From contig JAJCZO010000211.1 of assembly GCA_029262355.1 (NCBI GenBank), positions 1 through 35,058 of the forward strand: DNA of 35,058 nucleotides, in the 5' to 3' direction. A model generated the notes under the pieces. The model saw nothing but the letters and a program-made list of their open reading frames with translations, had not been told where the DNA came from and ran no database searches. Each line of letters begins with the position of its first letter. Position 1 is the first letter of the stretch. The stretch is from Deltaproteobacteria bacterium (lineage in GTDB: Bacteria > Desulfobacterota > Binatia > UBA12015). Shown piece by piece: positions 25,342-33,609 of the stretch. The position numbers and the translations under genes are program-made.

Positions 25342-25888
25342 GCCAAAAGACAACTGGAAGTTTGCAGGGAACTTCGTCGACGTGGGGACGGTCGCCACCG
25401 AGCGCCTCGCGGCGCTGGCGCTTCGACTCCCCGAGGACCGCTGGCCACAGCAACGGCCGGAAACCCACCTCGCGGAGTACCTCGAGCCGATCGTCCTGGT
25501 CCAGGAAGAAGCGGTCGACCCCCTTGTCGACGAGCTCAGCCTCGCCCCTCTCCTCGCGCCGGTCCTGCGCATTCTGGCGCAAAGGTACGGCGCGGGCGTT
25601 CCCGCCCTCATCTCGCTCGTGCGCTTGCGGGCTCACACAACGGTCCCGCACCACCGTGACGGCCCGCAGACCCGACCGCAGGTCTGGTCTCGCCGCACGC
25701 ACACCCCGCTCGTCACCAATTCCGGCGTGACGTTTCAGGTAGGCGAAGAGCGTCGCCACATCGGCCTCGGTGAGATCGTCGAGATCAACAACTGGCGCGT
25801 GCACGGAGTGGCCAATACCGGCAGTTGCCATCGAATCCATCTCATCGTCGACTGGACCCCGTTCGTCGCCGCACGTCGCGTTGCCTGA
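25328..25888 (+). CDS. Aspartyl/asparaginyl beta-hydroxylase-like Fe(II)/2-oxoglutarate oxygenase
   Basis: 186 residues, about the length of the small bacterial members of the Asp/Asn hydroxylase family (PF05118). Fe ligands are visible: VPHHRDG with His108/His109 and Asp111, and the distal His159 in NNWRVHGVANTG. RTHTPLVTN and CHRIHLIVDW supply the 2-oxoglutarate-binding Arg169 region and core strands, and GEIVEINN is the typical strand before the second His. The likely reaction is hydroxylation of a side-chain carbon. Polytheonamide biosynthesis also uses Fe/2OG hydroxylation of the peptide, so the RiPP core here is a candidate substrate. It ends 11 bases from the end of the convergent epimerase gene. 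Confidence 0.75.
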   Translation: MTNSSPKDNWKFAGNFVDVGTVATERLAALALRLPEDRWPQQRPETHLAEYLEPIVLVQEEAVDPLVDELSLAPLLAPVLRILAQRYGAGVPALISLVRLRAHTTVPHHRDGPQTRPQVWSRRTHTPLVTNSGVTFQVGEERRHIGLGEIVEINNWRVHGVANTGSCHRIHLIVDWTPFVAARRVA

Positions 25889-25899
25889 CATCGCACCAC

Positions 25900-27354
25900 T
25901 CACGCACGCGGATGCATCGTGACGAGACCGGCGCGGCTCTCTTCGAACACCCCGTTGCGGTAGAGATCTTCGAGCACCTGATTCACGAGCAGTAGGTCCT
26001 CACCGCCCCCGACGAGCTCTCGAAGGACCGAACCGTACGTCTCCGTGCCCGTAGACACCAAGTGTCCCAGCTTCGGCGCGAAGGGCATGCCTTCGCACGC
26101 GTGGCGCGAACTCGCGCTCACCAGGGCAAAGCCCCGCTCCGTCGGCTCGTAACGAAGATCGGCGCGGAGCACGGCCGGCGCCGTGCTTTCCAGCTCCGTG
26201 CCGACCTCGTTCTCCAACAGGTCATCGATCGCCGCGTCGAACGCGCCCACGCCGTCGAAGCGCCGCTCCCCTAGCACCTTGTAGCCCTTCGGCCACCGGT
26301 CGCTGGGCCTCGTCGGCGTCACGAGCTGAATCGTCCCCGCGAGCATGTTGATCAGAAAGCCCGAGACGCACGCGATCGTGGTGTGATCCGCATTCTTCAG
26401 GGCAATCCGATCGTCTTTGCCGCTCGCACGCAGTCGCTTCTGCCGATCCCGTGCCCGACCGGCCTTGGCCTTCGAAACGAGCGCTTCCTTGTTCTGCAAG
26501 ACGAGCTCGACCGGCATGAGTTCGTCCGCCGTGAATTCTTCATGGACTCGGCGCAGCATCTTCTTGGAGAGGATCGAGAACCGGTTCGTGATCGATCGGT
26601 ACTTCCAGAAGATGTCCATGACCTCGCGGGTCAGCCTCACGTCCTTCAGGGGCGCCGCCGTCGTCGTCTGCGGCAGATAGCCCGTCATTTCGTAATAGTC
26701 CTCGATGAATCGTGGATAGTCGGGGTTGTCCATCGGGTCGGTCGCCCAGTAGCAGAAGCCGCTCTGGGCCGCGTCGCCGAAGTGATGCACCATCGTTTCG
26801 AGAACGCCCCGCCACAGGGTCCTGGTCTCTTCCGTGTACGACAGCGCGCCCTTGAAGCGTTCGGCGGAAATTCCGCAGAACCAGCAGCCGACGGAACATC
26901 CATCCGACAGCTCGAAGGCCGCGAGCGGGTGCGTGATAGAGCCGCCCGACACGCCGCACTCACTCATGACTCGACGCATCTGACGCTCGCGCCAGGTCTG
27001 AAAGCGTGGATTCGCAATGGCGGTAGAGGCGTGATCGCGCAGAGAATCCCGGTGCTCGAGCATCTCCCGGATGTACTGATCCCACAGTATCGCGAGAGGA
27101 TAGGCCGCCTCACCCCGCGCGAATCGCAGATGAGTCATTCCGTGCTGAAAGAGAGGGCGCATGAGTCGCGGATCGAGGTCGATTCCGCGGGCCGCTGCAA
27201 CCGGCCGCGGGTCCTCGAGATGCGCGGAGAGGTCGTGCCGGAACTCATCGTCCCCCATGACGCACTCCATGAAACGCTTGATGCGCGCCAACGTGTGCAT
27301 CTCTTCGGTGGACCGACTGTCGAAGATCTTTCGGTACTGCTCCGAGTGCGTCAT
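25900..27354 (-). CDS. Radical SAM peptide epimerase, PoyD/OspD-like (RiPP maturation)
   Basis: 484 residues. The radical SAM cluster is ELSDGCSVGCWFCGISAERF (CxxxCxxC, Cys153/157/160), a phrasing that marks the RiPP-maturation amino-acid epimerases such as PoyD and OspD, which invert L residues to D. The N-terminal ~140 residues are the helical domain usual in this family. Downstream, SGFCYWATDPMDNPDY and TTTAAPLKD continue the barrel. Candidate H-donor Cys residues on the C-terminal side are Cys329 (TIACVSGFLINML) and Cys420 (RHACEGMPFAP); which one acts is not decidable here. The ATG overlaps the SDR stop (ATGA), and the precursor gene heads the same operon, so the core peptide is the probable substrate. 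Confidence 0.85.
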   Translation of the reverse strand: MTHSEQYRKIFDSRSTEEMHTLARIKRFMECVMGDDEFRHDLSAHLEDPRPVAAARGIDLDPRLMRPLFQHGMTHLRFARGEAAYPLAILWDQYIREMLEHRDSLRDHASTAIANPRFQTWRERQMRRVMSECGVSGGSITHPLAAFELSDGCSVGCWFCGISAERFKGALSYTEETRTLWRGVLETMVHHFGDAAQSGFCYWATDPMDNPDYPRFIEDYYEMTGYLPQTTTAAPLKDVRLTREVMDIFWKYRSITNRFSILSKKMLRRVHEEFTADELMPVELVLQNKEALVSKAKAGRARDRQKRLRASGKDDRIALKNADHTTIACVSGFLINMLAGTIQLVTPTRPSDRWPKGYKVLGERRFDGVGAFDAAIDDLLENEVGTELESTAPAVLRADLRYEPTERGFALVSASSRHACEGMPFAPKLGHLVSTGTETYGSVLRELVGGGEDLLLVNQVLEDLYRNGVFEESRAGLVTMHPRA

Positions 27355-28232
27355 CCCTGCTTCCCCTCGTTCGTTCCGATCGCGGACGTCGCCGTACGCG
27401 GTTTCAGCATCTGCACGGCGTAAGCCGCGGTCTCACCGCCGTCGAACGGAATGATGCTCCCGTTCAGAAACTGCGCCCGCCGGTCCGCCAGGAGCGAGAC
27501 GAAAGATGCGACGTCTTCGACGTTCACGTTCCTTCCCATCGGGCTGACTCCGGCGATGTTGTCGAGCGCCTCGCGCGCATGGGGCACGTGACCGAATGCC
27601 TCGGTCTCCGCCGCACCGAACCGCAAGCCGTTCACGCGCACCCCGTACCGCGGGAACTCGAAGCCCATGTGCCGCACGTACGCAGACAAGGCGCCCTTTA
27701 CGCCTCCGATGGCCGCGAAACCGGGCGGCGTGGACTCGTCCTGAAAGTTCAACAGAGCGAGCAGCTGGCCTCCCTGCGCGAAGAGGCCCGCGTGCACCAA
27801 CGCTTGCCCCCAGAAGAGGAACGAGTGCGCCATCGCGTCGAAGGTCCGCGCGATCTGCCTGGGATGCAGAGCCCGCGCGGGTTCATCTCGGCAGGCCACC
27901 GGCCCCAAGCTGGCACCGGTGAGCGCATGCACCGCGATCTGGATTCCCTCCCCTTCGTCGAGCCACTCGGCCATGCGTTCGACCTGGGACGCGATTCCCT
28001 CGAGCCGGCCCGCGTCGTGTTCGATCAGGACGCACCGGCGCCCCTCCTTCTCGACATCACGTCGCAACGCCGCCGCCTCTGCCGGATGGTTGCCTCGGTG
28101 GACCCCGATGATGTCGAGGCCGTTGGTTCGGGCGAGATCGCGCGCGATCGCGGCTCCGGAGCCCATGGAGCAACCCAGCACCAACGCCCACCGCGGACAT
28201 CGCGCCTCCCCCCTCTGCCTGTCTCTTCGCAT
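27351..28232 (-). CDS. SDR-fold protein lacking the catalytic Tyr (FabI-like)
   Basis: 293 residues from the ATG at 28232, which has GGAG eight bases upstream; an ATG at 28238 is possible but too close to that site. The Rossmann motif ALVLGCSMGSG fits GxxxGxG. Further on are IAVHALTGASLG, then FAAIGGVKGALSAYVRHMGF, YGVRVNGLRFGAAET and LNGSIIPFDGG. The last segments align best with the enoyl-reductase (FabI) branch, where Tyr-x6-Lys is expected; here the Tyr position is Phe (F-A-A-I-G-G-V-K). The classical Tyr-x3-Lys is also broken (Ile), and no Ser is seen on the preceding strand. It may be a non-catalytic partner or use another mechanism. It is coupled to the epimerase and lies 70 bases below the precursor. 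Confidence 0.7.
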   Translation of the reverse strand: MRRDRQRGEARCPRWALVLGCSMGSGAAIARDLARTNGLDIIGVHRGNHPAEAAALRRDVEKEGRRCVLIEHDAGRLEGIASQVERMAEWLDEGEGIQIAVHALTGASLGPVACRDEPARALHPRQIARTFDAMAHSFLFWGQALVHAGLFAQGGQLLALLNFQDESTPPGFAAIGGVKGALSAYVRHMGFEFPRYGVRVNGLRFGAAETEAFGHVPHAREALDNIAGVSPMGRNVNVEDVASFVSLLADRRAQFLNGSIIPFDGGETAAYAVQMLKPRTATSAIGTNEGKQG

Positions 28233-28302
28233 TCCCATCGCTCCGGGGATCGGGCCGACGGCCGACGGGATCAGACCCGGACAGCCGCCGACCGTCCCAC
28301 CG

Positions 28303-28665
28303 TCAGCTGGCGACGATGACGCCCACGGCGACGACGCCCACTTCGGCCTCGGCCCCGACGTTCGTCGTCGTAGCGGCGTGCGACGCCTCGACCGCGGCCG
28401 TCACGGCTTCCGCCTGCGTGGAGACGTTGGTGTGAGTGGAGACACTGCCTCCGCCCACCACCTGATCGAGCTCGTCATCCGAGATGTCCGATTTGTGGTT
28501 GGAACGGATGTATTCCTTCGCCTCCTCTACAGTGAACGAATACCCGGCCTGCTTCGCTCGATCGACGAAATGCCCGAGTCCGATCACTCCATCGGAGAGC
28601 TCGTTCAACAGCTCTCGGTTGGCTCGAACGTCCCCGACGAACCTATCAATCTCCGCTTTACTCAC
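28303..28665 (-). CDS. RiPP precursor peptide with Nif11-type leader and Val/Ala/Thr-rich core
   Basis: The GTG at 28665 is the start, with AAGGAGG seven bases upstream; the frame extends to 28710 but without a ribosome site. The product has 120 residues. Residues 1-72 look like a Nif11-related leader: DRFVGDVRANRELLNELS, an Ala-Gly-Tyr-x-Phe-Thr segment (AGYSFTVEEAKEYI), and DISDDELDQVVGG at the cleavage end. After Gly71-Gly73 comes a 47-residue core of 11 Val, 11 Ala, 7 Thr, 5 Ser, 4 Glu, 3 Gly, 2 His, 2 Asn, 1 Gln and 1 Ile. It has no Cys, Lys, Arg or aromatic residue apart from His. It begins polar (SVSTHTNVSTQ) and ends hydrophobic (EVGVVAVGVIVAS). It heads the operon with the epimerase and is divergent from the C-methyltransferase. 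Confidence 0.85.
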   Translation of the reverse strand: MSKAEIDRFVGDVRANRELLNELSDGVIGLGHFVDRAKQAGYSFTVEEAKEYIRSNHKSDISDDELDQVVGGGSVSTHTNVSTQAEAVTAAVEASHAATTTNVGAEAEVGVVAVGVIVAS

Positions 28666-28897
28666 TCCACACCCTCCTTGTGTCAGAGGCTCGAGCCACC
28701 GCCGAGGCACGACTCACTCCCGCACCCCACCCCTCGACCGCCTCGCCGCCCGCTCGAGCCGAGTTCAACGGTAAGAACGGCCTGTGGCCCACAATCTTTA
28801 GATCTCCAGATTCGTGCGACCGGCGGCCCTCACCCGGTAAGGGGAATGGCGAAACCTACCGATCTATCCTCCGCGTCGATCAACGGGAGGGTTGCGA
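28666..28897. promoter_or_regulatory. Divergent promoter region of the RiPP cluster
   Basis: 232 bases between the precursor gene (leftward) and the radical SAM C-methyltransferase gene (rightward), so it must drive both arms. The only AT-richer stretch is around 28785-28815, where AATCT (28793-28797) and AGATT (28808-28812) are inverted around TTAGATCTCC. This is a candidate operator or core promoter. No clear -35/-10 pair is recognised. Confidence 0.4.
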
Positions 28898-30910
28898 GTG
28901 AACGAGCGAACTGAGGGCGAGATCTGCCTGGTGAACATGCCGCTTTCGAGCATCGTGCGACCTTCATTGGCGCTCGGGTTGCTGAAGTCGGTTCTCCAGC
29001 GCGATGGACTGTCCGCGCGGGTCGTCTACCCAAATCTCTGGTACCTCGAGTACGCCGGCGCCCAGTACCAGTCCGTGTTCATGACACCGCGCACCGAGGA
29101 GTGCCTGGTGGACTGGCTCTTCGCGCCGACGGCGTTCCCCGAGCACGACGGCGCGGTCGAGGCATTCCTCGACATGCTGTTCACCAATCACCCCGAGCTT
29201 CTCGCGAACACGGGCGACGACCCTCGGCAGCACCTGCTGGACCTTCGAGCGCGGACGCCCGAGTTCGTCGACTGGACGGCTCGCCGGATTCTCGCAAGTC
29301 GGCCTCGGATCGTGGGGTGCACCTCGACGTTCCAGCAGCACGTCGCCTCCTTGGCTCTTCTACGTCGGGTTCGCGAAATCGCGCCCGATGTCATCACGAT
29401 GATGGGCGGCGCGAACTGCGAGACGATCATGGGCAAGACCACCCATGAGAACTTCACGTGGGTCGACGTCATCGTGTCTGGTGAAGCCGACGCAACCATC
29501 GCGCCCCTGTGCCGCGGACTCTTGCGCGACGGCGTCGCGCTCTGCAGCGACGACATCCCCGCGCACGTCTTCCTGCCACGCCACCGCGACGAGGGGTATC
29601 CCCGGATCGAGGGAAACGACGGATTCCCGCGCGGCACCACCCCCATCCTCGCGACGCTCCCCGCTCCGAACTACGACGACTACTTCTTCCGTGAGATCCA
29701 CGAGTTCCTCTATCGCGACCATCTGCGGCCCGGCATTCCATACGAATCGTCCCGTGGTTGCTGGTGGGGGGAACGCAGCCACTGCACGTTCTGCGGGCTG
29801 AACGGCGGGGGCATGGGTTTCCGCTCCAAGGGCGCCGATCAGGTCATCGAGGAGATCGACGGCCTCGTCGACCGCTACGGCTCCCGACGGATCGAGACGG
29901 TCGACAACATCATCGACATGACCTACTTCGATTCGGTCCTGCCGCACTTCGCCAAGAGCGAACGCAAGCTCAACATCTTCTACGAGACGAAGGCGAACCT
30001 GAAACGGGGCCAGATCGAGGGATTCCGGCGGGCCGGCGTGAACTGGATCCAGCCGGGCATCGAGAGCCTTCATACGGAGATTCTTCGGCAGATCGGCAAG
30101 GGCGTAGCGACGTATCAGAACATCCAGGTCCTAAAGTGGTGCCGCCAGTTCGGCGTCTTCGCGTTCTGGAACGTCATCGCGGGCTTCCCGGGCGAGGAAG
30201 ACCAATGGTACGAGGAGATGGCGACGTGGCTACCCTGGATCGAACACTTCCAGCCGGGCAACTTCTGCCAACTCCGCTACGATCGATACAGTCCGTATTT
30301 CAATCGGGCCGCCGACTACGGGCTCGAACTGCGTCCGTGTCGGCAGTACGAGGCGGTCTACCCACTTCCGGCGGAAGCCCTGCGCGACCAGGCCTACTTC
30401 TTCACCGACACGAAGATCCGGCTCCACGAACAGCTCCGCGCGGATGTTCGCCCCGGACTCACCGCAGTATTCGAGCACCTCACCGCCTGGCGGAGCGCGT
30501 GGCCGACCCTGCCTCGCCTACAGTGGGATTCCGACGTGGAGGGCGATGTCGTCATCGACGAGCGAGTGTGCGCAACGGACGGCCGGCACATTGTCAGCCG
30601 GCTGCATCGAGCGGCCCTCGACGCTTGTGAGTCAGCCGTGCCCCCGATGACCCTTCGGACCGCTCTCTCTCGCAGCGACGGCATCGACGCCCCGACCGTA
30701 GACCGACTCGTCGCCGACTTGAAGGAACGTCGACTGCTCCTCGAGTTGGACGGCCGCCTGCTCGGGCTCGTCCTGGACCATCCCGAGCCGTACGCGCCGG
30801 GCCAGGAGTTTCCCGGAGGCTCGTTCCTTTGGCGCAATCCCCGCGATCGGCCCCCGACCGAAGACGTGGAGCGCCCGAGCGAAGCCATCGCGCCCGGCGC
30901 GGAGGCCTGA
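28898..30910 (+). CDS. Radical SAM C-methyltransferase, RiPP maturation type (PoyB/PoyC-like)
   Basis: The GTG at 28898 has GGGAGG seven bases upstream; the TTG at 28892 would leave one base and is rejected. 670 residues. The N-terminal ~230 residues are a B12-binding-type Rossmann domain (ICLVNMPLSSIVRPSLALGL, RIVGCTSTFQQHVASLALL, VITMMGGANCE). The radical SAM motif is RGCWWGERSHCTFCGLNG (Cys288, Cys296, Cys299), the CX7CX2C spacing that characterises RiPP maturation radical SAM protein 1 and the polytheonamide C-methyltransferases rather than CX3CX2C. The barrel follows (FYETKANLK, GIESLHTEILRQIGKG, FWNVIAGFPGE). The C-terminal ~140 residues form a small helical/winged part. It probably methylates unactivated carbons of the core peptide, with cobalamin and SAM. 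Confidence 0.9.
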   Translation: MNERTEGEICLVNMPLSSIVRPSLALGLLKSVLQRDGLSARVVYPNLWYLEYAGAQYQSVFMTPRTEECLVDWLFAPTAFPEHDGAVEAFLDMLFTNHPELLANTGDDPRQHLLDLRARTPEFVDWTARRILASRPRIVGCTSTFQQHVASLALLRRVREIAPDVITMMGGANCETIMGKTTHENFTWVDVIVSGEADATIAPLCRGLLRDGVALCSDDIPAHVFLPRHRDEGYPRIEGNDGFPRGTTPILATLPAPNYDDYFFREIHEFLYRDHLRPGIPYESSRGCWWGERSHCTFCGLNGGGMGFRSKGADQVIEEIDGLVDRYGSRRIETVDNIIDMTYFDSVLPHFAKSERKLNIFYETKANLKRGQIEGFRRAGVNWIQPGIESLHTEILRQIGKGVATYQNIQVLKWCRQFGVFAFWNVIAGFPGEEDQWYEEMATWLPWIEHFQPGNFCQLRYDRYSPYFNRAADYGLELRPCRQYEAVYPLPAEALRDQAYFFTDTKIRLHEQLRADVRPGLTAVFEHLTAWRSAWPTLPRLQWDSDVEGDVVIDERVCATDGRHIVSRLHRAALDACESAVPPMTLRTALSRSDGIDAPTVDRLVADLKERRLLLELDGRLLGLVLDHPEPYAPGQEFPGGSFLWRNPRDRPPTEDVERPSEAIAPGAEA

Positions 30911-30913
30911 GCC

Positions 30914-32107
30914 ATGCTGGTCGAGAAGAAGGTCGTTTCGTTCGATGACCCATTCGCGCTGGAGTCGGGCGCGGCACTCGCCCGCTTGGACGTCGCCTAC
31001 GAGACCTACGGGACGCTCTCGCCCAAAGCCGACAACGCGATTCTGCTCTGTCACAGCTACACGTCGGATCACCATGCGGCGGGGCGCTACGCTCCGGGCG
31101 CCGCACGCCCGGGCTGGTGGGACACCCTGATCGGCCCGGGAAAACTTCTGGATACCGATCGCTACTTCGTCGTCTCCTCCAACTGCCTCGGCGGCGCCGC
31201 CGGCACGACCGGCCCCGGCTCGATCGATCCCGAAACGGGGCGCCGCTATGCGATGACCTTCCCCGTCGTCACCATGACCGACATCGTGAACGCCCAGGCC
31301 CGACTCGCGGACCATCTCCGGGTCGAGCGCTTTCACGCCGTCGTCGGTGGCTGCTATGGCGGGTTTCAGGTTCTCGAGTGGATGGCGACGCACCCCGAGC
31401 GATTGCGTGGTGCGGTCGTCGTGAGCGCCACTCCGCGCGCGTCGGTTCACACCGTTGCGCTGTCACACGTGATGCGCGCCGCGATCTGCTCTGACCCGGG
31501 CTGGAACGGAGGCGACTACTACGACCGCGAGCCCCCAGCGAAAGGCATCGCGCTCTTTTCCATGTTCGGATCTCTCTTCTGGCAGGATCGCAACCTACTG
31601 CAGGCGAAACTCGGACCGGAGATGAGCCGAGCTCGCCCCTTGCGCTACGACTTCGAACCGGAGTTCGAGATCGAGAAGTTGCTCGCCCGCCTTTCGACCC
31701 CGCAACACACCGCCCTCGACCCCAATTCCCTGCTCTACCTCGCGCGCGCGAACGACTACTTCGACCTGTCGCGTGGAAGGCCCACGCTCTGTGATGCCTT
31801 TGCACGGTGCGCGTCGGACACTCTCTTGCTCGGGTTCGCAGCAGACTGGCGCTATCCCCCCGAGGAGATCAGGGAGATCACGGAGGCCCTGCAGGAAGTC
31901 GGCTGTCCGGTCACTCAGGTCACCCTGGACAACCCCCTCGGGCACGGCGCGTTCCTGCGTGACCCCGGGTGTCTCGAGGCAGAGATCGCTGGCTTCCTGG
32001 CACGCCTGGAGGCCTCGCGGACCAGGCTCAAGGCACGAAGTGGTCGAGGGACATCGTCACCGCCTCGACCCGATCCGTCCCCAGGTCCTGTCGGAAGCGA
32101 CTGCTGA
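30914..32107 (+). CDS. MetX-like acyltransferase/alpha-beta hydrolase with Cys nucleophile
   Basis: 397 residues, starting three bases after the methyltransferase stop with GGAGG eight bases before the ATG, so in the same operon. It follows homoserine O-acetyltransferase (MetX) closely: LDVAYETYGTLS, NAILLCHSYTSDHHAAG, SNCLGGAAGTTGPGSIDP, FPVVTMTDIVNAQARL, and a late NPLGHGAFL with the catalytic His. The nucleophile elbow, GGSMGG in MetX, is GGCYGG, so Ser is replaced by Cys147. The GHDAF motif is GHGAF, and DWRYPPEEI supplies the acid. A Cys-His-Asp acyltransferase acting on the peptide or on an acyl donor is possible; a plain MetX role is less likely beside these genes. The last ~30 residues are Pro/Ser/Arg-rich and run antisense over the next gene. 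Confidence 0.75.
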   Translation: MLVEKKVVSFDDPFALESGAALARLDVAYETYGTLSPKADNAILLCHSYTSDHHAAGRYAPGAARPGWWDTLIGPGKLLDTDRYFVVSSNCLGGAAGTTGPGSIDPETGRRYAMTFPVVTMTDIVNAQARLADHLRVERFHAVVGGCYGGFQVLEWMATHPERLRGAVVVSATPRASVHTVALSHVMRAAICSDPGWNGGDYYDREPPAKGIALFSMFGSLFWQDRNLLQAKLGPEMSRARPLRYDFEPEFEIEKLLARLSTPQHTALDPNSLLYLARANDYFDLSRGRPTLCDAFARCASDTLLLGFAADWRYPPEEIREITEALQEVGCPVTQVTLDNPLGHGAFLRDPGCLEAEIAGFLARLEASRTRLKARSGRGTSSPPRPDPSPGPVGSDC

Positions 32108-33602
32108 GACCGGCCCGACGCGCGGCCTCGCGAAAGCGATCGCACTCGATCAAGTACTGACTGGAATAGCCATGGCTCGCCGCGACGTGCGTCACCACGT
32201 TCTCCGACCAGGTGCACGCGGCGACTTCCGGCGCCACCGCGTGCGTGTCCATCGCGATCAATCCGTGGGGACCGAGATGGCGCCGCCAGCGCGCGAAGAA
32301 CCCCGCCAGGTCGTCTTCCATCGCGGTCGGGCTGATCCAGGCGCCCTCCGGGGACACGAAGACCGCTTCGGACGTCCGCCCCTGGGGAGCCTCGAGGCGC
32401 TCCCCGGCGGCGCCCATGAACCGACGGTCGTGGATCGTCGTCTTGCTGACGACCAGAGCGTCGCGAAGCCTGAGCCCGCTCTCGCCCAGAGCACTGGCCA
32501 CTTCGTCCGGGTCCGAGAAGTCCGCCCGTAGAACCCGATGCGCTACGCGCACCCCACCGAGAGCTTCGCGACACTGCCTTTCGGCGAGGGGTTTCCGCAC
32601 GAGCGCGACCAGCGTGAGGTCGTCGCCGACGTTCCAAGAACGAGCCATCGCCGCCACCGCCGCCAGCACCGTGCCGTCGCCCGCGTTCATGTCGACCACG
32701 ACGCGAGGCACCGGCGACGCGCCGGACCACAGATCCTTCAGCAGCGCCTCCAGCGGCGCGCGGAGTCCCGTTCGAAAGACGTATGCCTTGCCAGTGAGCA
32801 AGAGATCCCGATCGGAATCATCTCGTCCATCGTCCACGACATCGGCCGGCGGCGCGCCGCACAGCAGAGAAGCCGCCCGCTCGTATACGCGCAAGTAGCC
32901 GTAGACGTAGTTGAACAGAGGCGCCCATCGCGCCGCACCGCGGCCCTCCGGGGTCAGTGCGATCAGGTCGTCGTCGCATACGATCCAACCGAGCCCGTGA
33001 AGGAGGGGAAGCACCTGCGCGAGGCCGGGCTCCGGAGCGCCCAGCTCGCCGACCTCGAGCCACCTCAGGGGGGCCTGGTAGAGCCGGCGCAGAGTTCCGA
33101 GCCGACCGAGCGCCCCCACGACCGCCGCGACCGCCGGCCCCTGGGCGTGCAAGTGGAGGCGTTGCTCCATCAGGGACGTCGCGCGCGCGAACGGCTCGAG
33201 CTCGATGTCGGGTTCGACCGACGCGTCGAGGAGGGCGGCGCGCAGTCGGCGAGCGAGCCTCATCCTCGCCTGAGCCCGTTCGTACACTCCAGCGTGGCCT
33301 GCCCATTCGCGACCGCTCGGCGTCAAGAGCGCCCGCGCCCGTCGCGTGTCGCCCTCGGGAACACTTCGCTCGAGCAAGCCTTGGGTGGCCAGCAAACCCA
33401 ACGCCACGTGCGCGTAGCCTTCGTGCAATCCCGCGGTCTCCGCCACCGACGCGATCGGCACCGGGCCCCGTGACGCGAGCAGAGCCCGCAGCGTTCCGGT
33501 GCGATGCAATACGTCCGCCGTCGGCGCCAGCGCAGCACCGGAGACGAGCGCACAGACCTTTCGCCAGGCCAAGACATCGGACGGTAGATCGAGGTTCGAC
33601 AT
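32028..33602 (-). CDS. AprA-related class I SAM-dependent methyltransferase
   Basis: 524 residues. Two winged-helix-like units come first: IASVAETAGLHEGYAHVALG with LATQGLLERS (~45-80), then LEVGELGAPEPGLAQVL with LGWIVCDDDLIALTPEG (~185-230). The Rossmann domain has VVVDMNAGDGTVLAAVAAM as the SAM-binding motif, then LRLRDALVVSKTTIHDRRF, EGAWISPTAMEDDLAGFF, HLGPHGLIAMDTHAVAPEVA and ASHGYSSQYLIE. The last group of phrases is characteristic, from memory, of the AprA-related methyltransferases of natural-product clusters. It probably methylates a small substrate or carrier-bound acyl group. It is seven bases downstream of the TauD-type gene (same strand) and overlaps the MetX-like gene tail-to-tail by 80 bases. 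Confidence 0.65.
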   Translation of the reverse strand: MSNLDLPSDVLAWRKVCALVSGAALAPTADVLHRTGTLRALLASRGPVPIASVAETAGLHEGYAHVALGLLATQGLLERSVPEGDTRRARALLTPSGREWAGHAGVYERAQARMRLARRLRAALLDASVEPDIELEPFARATSLMEQRLHLHAQGPAVAAVVGALGRLGTLRRLYQAPLRWLEVGELGAPEPGLAQVLPLLHGLGWIVCDDDLIALTPEGRGAARWAPLFNYVYGYLRVYERAASLLCGAPPADVVDDGRDDSDRDLLLTGKAYVFRTGLRAPLEALLKDLWSGASPVPRVVVDMNAGDGTVLAAVAAMARSWNVGDDLTLVALVRKPLAERQCREALGGVRVAHRVLRADFSDPDEVASALGESGLRLRDALVVSKTTIHDRRFMGAAGERLEAPQGRTSEAVFVSPEGAWISPTAMEDDLAGFFARWRRHLGPHGLIAMDTHAVAPEVAACTWSENVVTHVAASHGYSSQYLIECDRFREAARRAGLSSRFRQDLGTDRVEAVTMSLDHFVP

Positions 33603-33609
33603 CAGCTCC

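Noticed and set aside
25330..25611. N-terminal extension of the DUF6065-like frame
   Set aside because: It is antisense to the well-supported hydroxylase gene and Ser/Arg-rich; a strong ribosome site marks 25329 as the start.
28239..28302. Attenuator hairpin between precursor and SDR genes
   Set aside because: GC-rich partial repeats (GTCGGC/GCCGAC) exist but no stable stem with clear arms; too weak to annotate.
28666..28710. Longer precursor starting at 28710
   Set aside because: No ribosome site, and the extra residues (Pro/Arg/Gly) are unlike a leader; GTG at 28665 has AAGGAGG at the right distance.
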